Below are positions 1 through 5,593 of a DNA stretch of 10,083 bases, piece by piece. Under the pieces are notes generated by a model that did not search any database, had not been told where the DNA came from, and worked only from the letters and a program-made list of their open reading frames with translations. This DNA comes from an uncultured Jeotgalicoccus sp. (GTDB lineage Bacteria; Bacillota; Bacilli; Staphylococcales; Salinicoccaceae): assembly GCA_947631305.1 (NCBI GenBank), contig CANRKV010000045.1, forward strand, positions 1-10,083, in the 5' to 3' direction. The stretch's first letter is position 1; each line of letters begins with the position of its first letter. The position numbers were made by a program, and so were the translations under genes.

Positions 1-1229
1 TCAACATCACCGTGGTGTGACTGAATCGCATTGATTACCGTATCTTGTTCTTTGTAACGGGATGCGAGTTCGACTCCGATTTCTACGTGGGAGCCTTCAA
101 TTTCGTGGTCGATTGCTTTACCGATGTCATGCAGTAATCCTGCACGGCGGGCTAAAGCGACATTTTCGCCAAGTTCGCTCGCAAGAATTCCTGCGAGGTA
201 GCCGACTTCAATCGAGTGCTTAAGTACGTTTTGTCCGTAACTTAAGCGGTATTTCATTTTACCTAAGTGTTTTGCAAGCTCAGGGTGAAGGTTGTGAATA
301 TCAAGTTCGAATGCTGCAGCTTCACCTGCATCACGGATTTCAGTTTCCATATTACGACGGGCTTTATCCACCATTTCTTCAATGCGTCCAGGGTGAATGC
401 GGCCGTCCTGCACGAGTGCTTCGAGTGCACTTTTCGCAATTTGGCGTCTGATTGGATCAAATCCGGACAGAATGACTGCTTCAGGTGTGTCATCGATTAT
501 AAGATCGACACCTGTCAGTGTTTCAAGCGTTCTGATGTTTCGTCCTTCACGGCCGATAATGCGGCCTTTCATTTCATCGTTCGGTAATGTGACTACTGAT
601 ACCGTAGACTCACTAGTATATTCGGCTGCGTAACGCTGCGCTGTAAGTGCGAGCAGTTCACGCGCTTCTTTGTCTACTTCCCGAGTCGCTTTGTCTTTCT
701 TTTCTTTAACCATTACAGCCATATCATGTGACAGTTCCTGTTCTACTTGCGAGAACATTTCTTGACGTGCTTCGTCGCGCGTCAATCCGGAGATGCGGGA
801 TAATTCTGTTTCTTGTTGACTTATCTTTTCATTAATCTTGTCATCCTTGGCATCAACCATTTGCTGTTTTTCTTCAATTTTAGCTTCTTTGTTTTCCAGC
901 ATGTCATCTTTCTTATCGAGTGATTCACTCTTACGGTCAAGCGATGTCTCACGCTGCAATAATCTGTTTTCAAACGCTTTTAAGTCGTTGCGCTGAGTAT
1001 TCATTTCGCTGTCAAAAGCTTCTTTCAGATTTTGGTTTTCTTCTTTCGCTTCGAGCAGTTTTTCTTTCTTCAGGTTTTCGGATTCCTTGTTCGCTTCACT
1101 AATAATATGTTCAGCTGAAGTCCTTGCCTGACGCTGCTTGTTCGTCAATATATTATTGACAATAAAATATCCGATAACAACACCCAGAATAATACCAAGT
1201 AAGATTAAGAGAATGTCTATTAAGTCCAC
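1..1229 (-). CDS. rny: Ribonuclease Y (C-terminus cut by window edge)
   Basis: RNase Y is the membrane-anchored endoribonuclease that starts bulk mRNA decay and processing in Firmicutes (cvfA in staphylococci). I translated the frame by hand and it is open from a GTG at 1229 to the window edge: 409 codons of a family usually about 519 long, so roughly 110 C-terminal residues are missing. In order it shows a single N-terminal membrane helix (about residues 3-25), a long charged coiled coil (about 30-200), a KH RNA-binding domain with the GREG loop at residues 226-229 (bases 543-554), and an HD metal-dependent hydrolase domain whose HD pair is H367-D368 (bases 126-131), followed by the family motif SHHGD at the edge. 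The GTG start is chosen because GGGAGGTG lies 6 bases upstream and the next residues begin the membrane helix. No frameshift is seen. It lies downstream of recA, separated by terminator hairpins and an AT-rich leader, so it probably has its own promoter. Confidence 0.97.
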   Translation of the reverse strand, partial: MDLIDILLILLGIILGVVIGYFIVNNILTNKQRQARTSAEHIISEANKESENLKKEKLLEAKEENQNLKEAFDSEMNTQRNDLKAFENRLLQRETSLDRKSESLDKKDDMLENKEAKIEEKQQMVDAKDDKINEKISQQETELSRISGLTRDEARQEMFSQVEQELSHDMAVMVKEKKDKATREVDKEARELLALTAQRYAAEYTSESTVSVVTLPNDEMKGRIIGREGRNIRTLETLTGVDLIIDDTPEAVILSGFDPIRRQIAKSALEALVQDGRIHPGRIEEMVDKARRNMETEIRDAGEAAAFELDIHNLHPELAKHLGKMKYRLSYGQNVLKHSIEVGYLAGILASELGENVALARRAGLLHDIGKAIDHEIEGSHVEIGVELASRYKEQDTVINAIQSHHGDV

Positions 1230-1235
1230 AATAAA

Positions 1236-1243
1236 CACCTCCC
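1236..1243 (-). promoter_or_regulatory. Ribosome binding site of rny
   Basis: On the minus strand GGGAGGTG stands 6 bases ahead of a GTG codon. This near-perfect Shine-Dalgarno sequence decides the GTG start of rny; no ATG lies near it in frame. Confidence 0.8.
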
Positions 1244-1320
1244 TAACTAAGGTTCTAAAGTGTGTTAAATATAATATGAGATTTAATTAAAATATTATAT
1301 AATTCAATTCTAAATATAAT
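1244..1320 (-). promoter_or_regulatory. AT-rich rny leader with possible promoter
   Basis: This stretch between the recA terminator and the rny ribosome binding site is very AT-rich. A TATAAT hexamer on the minus strand at 1294-1299 is a good -10 match, but I find no convincing -35 (TTGACA-like) 16-18 bases upstream of it. A second -10-like TATTAT lies at 1271-1276. A promoter here is inferred mainly because strong terminator hairpins lie just upstream and rny needs expression. The exact position is uncertain. Confidence 0.35.
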
Positions 1321-1367
1321 CATAAAGAAAATCAAGCACGAGTATTTATAATACCGGTGCTTGATTT
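1321..1367 (-). terminator. Intrinsic terminator downstream of recA
   Basis: An 11-bp stem (AAATCAAGCAC at 1329-1339 with GTGCTTGATTT at 1357-1367) continues past a 2x2 internal loop into a further 5-bp stem (GTATT/AATAC) closed by a 3-base loop. Read in the recA direction it is followed by TTTCTTTATG. The stem is long but AT-rich and the U-tract is interrupted, so termination may be partial, which would allow some recA-rny read-through. Confidence 0.7.
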
Positions 1368-1372
1368 AAACG

Positions 1373-1390
1373 CCCTGACATTAATCAGGG
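1373..1390 (-). terminator. Short proximal hairpin after recA stop
   Basis: CCCTGA (1373-1378) and TCAGGG (1385-1390) form a perfect 6-bp stem with a 6-base loop, 16 bases past the recA stop codon. In the recA direction it is followed by CGTTTAAAT rather than a clean U-run, so alone it is a weak terminator. It may instead shield the recA 3' end or act together with the longer hairpin just downstream. Confidence 0.5.
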
Positions 1391-1406
1391 TTTATTTACT
1401 TTTTAA

Positions 1407-2459
1407 TTAATCTTCGTCTAATGAACTTTCATCTTCTTTTGAATCTTTTGCCTCTTCATCTTCCGGAATATCTTCACCGAATCCGAGTGCCGAACGTAAT
1501 TTACGTTCGATTTCTTCGTAGAGTGCCGGATTTTCTTTTAATGTTTTTCTGGCATTTTCTTTACCCTGGCCGAGACGTTCGCCATTGTAAGAATACCATG
1601 CACCGCTTTTCTCAACGATTTCTTCTTCAACGCTCAGATCAATCACTTCACCGGTACGTGAAATTCCTTCTCCGTACATAATATCAACTTCGGCAACTTT
1701 AAATGGCGGAGCCACTTTGTTTTTAACGACTTTAATTTTCGTACGGTTACCGACGATATCCTGACCGATTTTAAGACTTTCTGCACGACGGACTTCAAGA
1801 CGCACTGAACTGTAGAATTTAAGTGCGCGTCCCCCTGTAGTTGTTTCAGGGTTACCGAACATTACACCGATTTTTTCACGAACCTGGTTAATAAATATTG
1901 CCGTCGTATTACTTTTCGAAATAGCACCGGACAGTTTTCTTAATGCCTGTGACATTAAACGTGCCTGCAGACCCATGTGCGAGTCTCCCATTTCACCTTC
2001 GATTTCAGCTCTTGGTGTAAGTGCTGCCACCGAATCGACAACGACCATATCTACAGCGCCGCTTCGTACAAATGCTTCTGTAATTTCAAGTCCCTGCTCA
2101 CCTGTATCAGGCTGGGAAATATATAAGTTGTCGATATCGACACCTAATTTAGTTGCATATTCCGGATCCAGTGCGTGCTCTGCATCGATAAACGCACAAA
2201 TGCCGCCCTGGCGCTGTGCTTCTGCAATTGCGTGCAGTGCTACAGTTGTTTTACCTGATGACTCCGGTCCGTACACTTCTATAATACGGCCCTGCGGGTA
2301 TCCGCCTACGCCTAATGCTCTATCTAATGTAACTGATCCCGTTGAAGTCGTTTTAACTTTGCGTCCTGCATCGTCCCCAAGCTTCATAACGGCACCTTTA
2401 CCAAATGACTTTTCCATGTTTTTAATAACAGTATCTATCGCTTTATGTCTCTCGTCCAT
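1407..2459 (-). CDS. recA: Recombinase A (RecA)
   Basis: RecA forms ATP-dependent filaments on single-stranded DNA, drives homologous pairing and strand exchange, and as a co-protease triggers LexA self-cleavage to induce the SOS response. The 350-residue product is full length for Bacillales. Visible elements are the N-terminal polymerisation helix, Walker A GPESSGKT (residues 64-71), Walker B MVVVDS (138-143), the L2 DNA-binding loop region between NQVREKIG and ETTTGG (191-210), and a C-terminal tail from about 329 that is rich in Asp/Glu, as in other RecA proteins, where it tempers activity. The ATG at 2459 has GGAGG 6 bases upstream. A LexA box sits over its promoter, so SOS autoregulation is expected. 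It stands as its own unit between the pgsA terminator and tandem 3' hairpins. In many relatives cinA precedes recA; it is absent here. Confidence 0.99.
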   Translation of the reverse strand: MDERHKAIDTVIKNMEKSFGKGAVMKLGDDAGRKVKTTSTGSVTLDRALGVGGYPQGRIIEVYGPESSGKTTVALHAIAEAQRQGGICAFIDAEHALDPEYATKLGVDIDNLYISQPDTGEQGLEITEAFVRSGAVDMVVVDSVAALTPRAEIEGEMGDSHMGLQARLMSQALRKLSGAISKSNTTAIFINQVREKIGVMFGNPETTTGGRALKFYSSVRLEVRRAESLKIGQDIVGNRTKIKVVKNKVAPPFKVAEVDIMYGEGISRTGEVIDLSVEEEIVEKSGAWYSYNGERLGQGKENARKTLKENPALYEEIERKLRSALGFGEDIPEDEEAKDSKEDESSLDED

Positions 2460-2465
2460 AATGTA

Positions 2466-2470
2466 CCTCC
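2466..2470 (-). promoter_or_regulatory. Ribosome binding site of recA
   Basis: GGAGG on the minus strand lies 6 bases before the recA ATG. It confirms that start. Confidence 0.75.
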
Positions 2471-2489
2471 AGTCGTAATCTCATAAATT

Positions 2490-2519
2490 ATTATATCATG
2501 CAGAAAATAAAAAAGCGAA
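2490..2519 (-). promoter_or_regulatory. recA promoter (-10 TATAAT, weak -35)
   Basis: A perfect TATAAT on the minus strand (2490-2495) lies about 30 bases before the recA ATG, giving an expected 5' leader of only some 20-25 bases. With an 18-base spacer the -35 position falls at 2514-2519 (TTCGCT), a poor match to TTGACA that overlaps one arm of the LexA box. That layout suits a LexA-repressed promoter. Placement is by motif only. Confidence 0.65.
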
Positions 2520-2529
2520 TATATGTTCG
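2516..2529. promoter_or_regulatory. LexA (SOS) box of recA
   Basis: The 14-mer reads CGAACATATATTCG on the recA strand. It matches the Gram-positive LexA operator CGAACNNNNGTTCG at all positions but one (ATTCG for GTTCG). It overlaps the inferred -35 of recA, so LexA binding would block RNA polymerase until DNA damage. recA is a classic SOS gene in Bacillus and Staphylococcus, which supports the call. Confidence 0.85.
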
Positions 2530-2596
2530 CTTATAAAAACAGAAATCGAATAATTGCAGACAGTATCCCAATAACCGTTTATATAACTCCTGAAAC

Positions 2597-2629
2597 AAAA
2601 AAACTGCAGTGAAATCACCGCAGTTTTTA
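2597..2629 (-). terminator. Intrinsic terminator of the ftsK-pgsA operon
   Basis: The stem CTGCAGTG (2604-2611) pairs with CACCGCAG (2616-2623) with one G-U wobble in the RNA, around an AAAT loop, and is flanked by A5/T5 that extend it. In the pgsA direction it is followed by seven T residues. The hairpin begins immediately after the pgsA stop codon. This is a textbook rho-independent terminator and marks the end of the long upstream operon. Confidence 0.88.
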
Positions 2630-3214
2630 TTATTTCTTATCCGCTTTAAACACATCGCGGCCTTTGTAGAAGTATTCTACTGCCGACAGGATCGTAAAGA
2701 ACACTGCGATATACATAAACCACTGACCGAGCGATATTGGTAAATATGTAGTGAAAATATCGCCGAACAGCAGAAATACAAGCGCCAGCATCTGGAACAC
2801 TGTTTTGATTTTCCCGAGCTGTCCCGCTGCCGAGACGAACCCCTGCTCTATTTGCAGCAGACGCAATCCGGTTACCGCGAACTCCCTCGCAATAATAACC
2901 ACTGCAATCCAGCTTGAAATCGTATGCCATTCAACGAGTACGATTAAGCCTGCGGCTACGAGCAGTTTATCAGCTAACGGATCGAGGAATTTACCCATAT
3001 TGGTAATCATATTCCATTTGCGTGCAAGATAGCCGTCCAAAAAGTCCGTCAGTGCCGCAATAACAAATATTACTGCAGCGATAAACTGTTCAACTAAAAT
3101 AACTTCGCCGCCTAAAAACGTCATTGTGCCGAAGCCGAAGTCAAGGAGTGCAAAGACTAAAAAGACTGGAATTAAAACGACTCTGAAGACGGTTAGCCAG
3201 TTAGGTATGTTCAT
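2630..3214 (-). CDS. pgsA: CDP-diacylglycerol--glycerol-3-phosphate 3-phosphatidyltransferase
   Basis: PgsA is an integral membrane enzyme that joins CDP-diacylglycerol and sn-glycerol 3-phosphate to make phosphatidylglycerophosphate and CMP, the committed step to phosphatidylglycerol and cardiolipin. The 194-residue protein has the complete CDP-alcohol phosphotransferase motif D-x2-DG-x2-AR-x8-G-x3-D-x3-D at D57, D60-G61, A64-R65, G74, D78 and D82. It also has the typical N-terminus NIPNWLTVFR and several hydrophobic helices (around 9-25, 40-56, 84-112, 130-150 and 160-178). The ATG at 3214 is 6 bases past the rodZ stop. Its ribosome binding site GGGAG lies inside the last rodZ codons, so the two are probably translationally coupled. 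It is the last gene of the operon and runs straight into a terminator. Confidence 0.97.
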   Translation of the reverse strand: MNIPNWLTVFRVVLIPVFLVFALLDFGFGTMTFLGGEVILVEQFIAAVIFVIAALTDFLDGYLARKWNMITNMGKFLDPLADKLLVAAGLIVLVEWHTISSWIAVVIIAREFAVTGLRLLQIEQGFVSAAGQLGKIKTVFQMLALVFLLFGDIFTTYLPISLGQWFMYIAVFFTILSAVEYFYKGRDVFKADKK

Positions 3215-3220
3215 TTATTG

Positions 3221-4072
3221 TCACTCCCTTGTGATGTTAAATTGATAATATACTGTGACAGTGTCACCGCGCTGGGAGTTATCTATCCCGGTGCCGTTTA
3301 ATGAAATATCAAATGATGTTGAGTTGCCGAGTGCAAGATTGACAACAGTCGCTTCCGGATCGATATCAAAAGAGCCGCCGTCTGATTCTTCATACAGATA
3401 ATTGTTTTCAAGATTATCCGTTAGACTGACCCATGAAGATTCATCACCTGTCAGTTCAATCGTCAGTTCTTCAGGCGCTGTAACATTATAAATCAGCGTG
3501 TTGCCTTCCCGGTTAACGAAGTTCACCTCAGCCGTTGGTTCAGGCTCTTCTTCTGCAGCAGGCTCCTCTCTGGTTTCAGCGGGCTCTTCAGCTTCATCTT
3601 CTGCCGGCTGTTCTTCCTCTTCAGGCGCCGGTTCTTCTTCTGCAACACTTTCAGTCACTGCTTCATCTGTTTCATATACTCTTTTCGTTTCGAAAATATC
3701 GCCTTGGGAGCCGATTTGCAGCAGCACCAGCCAGACGGCAAAAAGCACGACAATCATCGTAATAAAACCAAGCAGTACTTTTTTCAAGTACTGGAAGTCC
3801 TGGTTTGATTTCTGATTGCGCTTTTGACTGCCTGTGCCAGCATCCGGAATTTCATCTTCGAAGCGCTCCAGTGTCTGCTCAGCATCCATATTTAAGAAAT
3901 CTGCATATTTTCTAATTAGAAAGCGCGCATGTTTAGGTTCAGGCAGCTGTGTCAGGTCGCCCGCTTCAATAATTTGAATAACGCTCCGTTTAATGCCGGA
4001 ACCGCGTTCCATTTCTTTTAAAGTGATGCCTGATTTTTCACGTTTATTTTGTAAATATGTCCCAAGTTTCAT
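3221..4072 (-). CDS. rodZ: RodZ-family membrane protein with N-terminal helix-turn-helix (YmfM)
   Basis: RodZ-type proteins span the membrane once and link the cytoplasmic cytoskeletal or cell-wall machinery to the outside. The 283 residues show a cytoplasmic Xre-like helix-turn-helix (HTH_25 type, about 4-70, including GITLKEMERGSGIKRSVIQ), a basic juxtamembrane stretch (83-98), one membrane helix (about 99-120), and an extracytoplasmic linker rich in Glu, Ala and Pro (about 133-183). The C-terminal part (about 184-283) is beta-rich and fits the RodZ C-terminal domain (DUF4115-like). The ATG at 4072 has GGAG 10 bases upstream. It sits 16 bases after ymfK and 6 before pgsA, the standard Bacillales order. 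Staphylococci are cocci and generally lack MreB, so its function here may be in septal wall synthesis or regulation rather than rod shape; that is inference. The very acidic linker is its one striking feature. Confidence 0.88.
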   Translation of the reverse strand: MKLGTYLQNKREKSGITLKEMERGSGIKRSVIQIIEAGDLTQLPEPKHARFLIRKYADFLNMDAEQTLERFEDEIPDAGTGSQKRNQKSNQDFQYLKKVLLGFITMIVVLFAVWLVLLQIGSQGDIFETKRVYETDEAVTESVAEEEPAPEEEEQPAEDEAEEPAETREEPAAEEEPEPTAEVNFVNREGNTLIYNVTAPEELTIELTGDESSWVSLTDNLENNYLYEESDGGSFDIDPEATVVNLALGNSTSFDISLNGTGIDNSQRGDTVTVYYQFNITRE

Positions 4073-4088
4073 AGTTTGTTAGCTCCAA

Positions 4089-4910
4089 TTAGAAAAAGTC
4101 CATATTGTCACTTTCGAACCAGTGACGTTTCTTATGTTTTTCATAAGTGATTTCCTGATCTTCGTGTTCGCGGATCTCGATAATATAGTCAAAGTCATCC
4201 TGTGTTAATTTAAAGAACGGATCATCCATTAATAAATCCGGGTGTTCAACAACTGTCGTTCCGTCATATTTAATGACCTGATTGACCAGGCGCTTATGAT
4301 CCATACTTTTCGATTTTGATGTTACCGCGCCGTCAATTATATAAACATTGCCCTTATCGTATTCCTGCTTGTGGAGGCTCGTACGCTCCGTCTGTTTCAG
4401 CATCGTTGAGGACAGGAACAGCCATTTATCGCCTGCTGAGACACTGCCTGCAACGACCGATTCAGTTTTCCCGACACGCGGCATGCCGCGGACACCGATT
4501 AAGAACGTCTCATCGATATCGAATAAAATCGCCAGGAAGTCGACAACGACACTGATTTCAGCGCGTGTAAATCTGAAAATATTTTTATTTTCTTCTGCCC
4601 GCTTAATAAATCTGCCGTGACGGAGCGTCAATCTGTCGGTAATTTTAGGTGTCCGCATTTTGCCGACTTCAATTTCATCGACATGTTCACAGATCCATTT
4701 AAACCGTTCCAGTTTCCACAAATCATCGGTACGAAGCAGCAAGGCACGCTGCGACACTTCTACACCGTTAATCGTTTTAATGCTGAGTCCGATATTTCCC
4801 ATTAAACTTAAAATATCACCGAGCAGTCCCGGACGGTCATCCAGGTTTTTATATTCCAAATATACTTCTTCGTCGCGTTCCGGATAAAAATTAGGTTTTT
4901 CAGTATTCAC
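4089..4910 (-). CDS. ymfK: YmfK-like DUF3388 protein: ACT domain plus P-loop
   Basis: This is a conserved Bacillales family of unknown function, recognised by close resemblance to B. subtilis YmfK. Counting from the GTG at 4910 it has 273 residues. An ACT-like ligand-binding fold opens the protein (about 15-85, with DRPGLLGDILSLMGNIGLSI typical of ACT domains). A Walker A motif GMPRVGKT follows (142-149; bases 4464-4487), then a hydrophobic strand VYIID ending in Asp (189-193) that could be Walker B. I place the start at GTG 4910 because GGGGGA lies 8 bases before it and it gives a 4-base GTGA overlap with the ymfI stop. The ATG at 4919 is possible but abuts that same G-run and would have no properly spaced ribosome binding site. 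The architecture suggests ligand-gated nucleotide binding, not a known pathway. It is soluble, with no membrane segment or signal peptide. Confidence 0.85.
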   Translation of the reverse strand: MNTEKPNFYPERDEEVYLEYKNLDDRPGLLGDILSLMGNIGLSIKTINGVEVSQRALLLRTDDLWKLERFKWICEHVDEIEVGKMRTPKITDRLTLRHGRFIKRAEENKNIFRFTRAEISVVVDFLAILFDIDETFLIGVRGMPRVGKTESVVAGSVSAGDKWLFLSSTMLKQTERTSLHKQEYDKGNVYIIDGAVTSKSKSMDHKRLVNQVIKYDGTTVVEHPDLLMDDPFFKLTQDDFDYIIEIREHEDQEITYEKHKKRHWFESDNMDFF

Positions 4911-5593
4911 GTATACCATCCCCCGTTAATTTTTAAAACTTCTCCAGTAATGCTCCGCGCATTGTCAGATATTAAATATTCTACTGCTGATGCCACTTCC
5001 CGGGGCTCGATTAAACGGCCCTGCGGAAGGTCTTCCAGCATCATCTCAATGTCTTCTTCGTTCAGCTTTAATGTCATTTTACCACGGACGACACCGGGTG
5101 CTACAGCATTAACTGTAATATTTGACGGTGCCAGTTCTTTTGCGAGAGATTTAACAAGTGTTTCCTGTGCCCCTTTAAACGTACTGTAGATGCTTTCCAT
5201 ACTCGCACCATACGTGCCCCAGACACTTGAAATCACAATAATGCTCGCACATTCGCTCTGTCTCAGTTTCGGCAGCAGTACTTTGATAAAAGTAATCAGC
5301 GCTCTGACGCTCACGTTGTACTGCGCATCCACCTGGTCAAGCCGGGTATCCTGAATCAGTTCAAACAATGCCTCACCCGGCGTGAAAATCAGTGTATCAA
5401 CTGTATCCACACCGTTAAAGCAAGCTTCAACTGCACTTTCTGAAAATGGCTGTGATAAGTCAAGATAGTGATGCGTACTTTTAAGTTCAGGTGTATTTCT
5501 GTTGGAGAAAGTAATCAGCTTATCATCTTTCAAACATGCATGAATGCTCTTTCCAATATCACCTGTCGCACCGACTAAAACGACATTACTCAT
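4907..5593 (-). CDS. ymfI: Short-chain dehydrogenase/reductase family protein (YmfI-like)
   Basis: This is a 228-residue Rossmann-fold SDR, the usual length for the classical subfamily. It shows the dinucleotide-binding motif GATGDIG (8-14), the structural Asn N93, the catalytic Ser in VISSV (122-123), the YxxxK pair Y136/K140, and the PG turn after strand six (166-167). The C-terminus, ITGEVLKINGGW, is the standard SDR ending with the Gly-Gly turn. The usual NNAG motif is replaced by FTPG (70-73), as happens in some divergent members. It resembles FabG-type reductases, but its substrate cannot be read from sequence and there is already no fatty-acid gene nearby. The ATG at 5593 overlaps the ymfH end by 8 bases, and the 3' end overlaps ymfK, so it is embedded in a translationally coupled run. 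Confidence 0.88.
   Translation of the reverse strand: MSNVVLVGATGDIGKSIHACLKDDKLITFSNRNTPELKSTHHYLDLSQPFSESAVEACFNGVDTVDTLIFTPGEALFELIQDTRLDQVDAQYNVSVRALITFIKVLLPKLRQSECASIIVISSVWGTYGASMESIYSTFKGAQETLVKSLAKELAPSNITVNAVAPGVVRGKMTLKLNEEDIEMMLEDLPQGRLIEPREVASAVEYLISDNARSITGEVLKINGGWYT

Noticed and set aside
263..493. Open frames on both strands inside rny (263-493 minus, 267-587 and 397-633 plus).
   Set aside because: RNase Y is continuous through this stretch with KH and HD motifs intact; the others are alternative-frame shadows.
1..1229. RNase Y as a truncated pseudogene.
   Set aside because: The loss of the C-terminus is only the window boundary; the reading frame is intact to base 3 and the key residues are present.
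1975..2478. A 167-codon plus-strand open frame antisense to recA.
   Set aside because: It lies wholly opposite a certain recA gene, has Ser/Thr/Pro-rich shadow composition and no recognisable domain. I treat it as a mirror of recA codon usage.
2490..2578. A short hydrophobic minus-strand open stretch of about 28 codons between the pgsA terminator and recA, containing VIGILSAIIRFLFYKR.
   Set aside because: It looks like a tiny membrane peptide but has no ATG, GTG or TTG in frame at its beginning, and it runs through the SOS box and recA promoter. Chance in AT-rich DNA is more likely.
2646..2930. A 94-codon minus-strand open frame inside pgsA.
   Set aside because: It is an out-of-frame reading of pgsA, with no start signal and no family resemblance.
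3498..3815. Ser/Ala-rich and Leu-rich plus-strand open frames opposite rodZ.
   Set aside because: They are the complement of the Glu/Ala/Pro linker codons of rodZ, a usual source of long spurious antisense frames.
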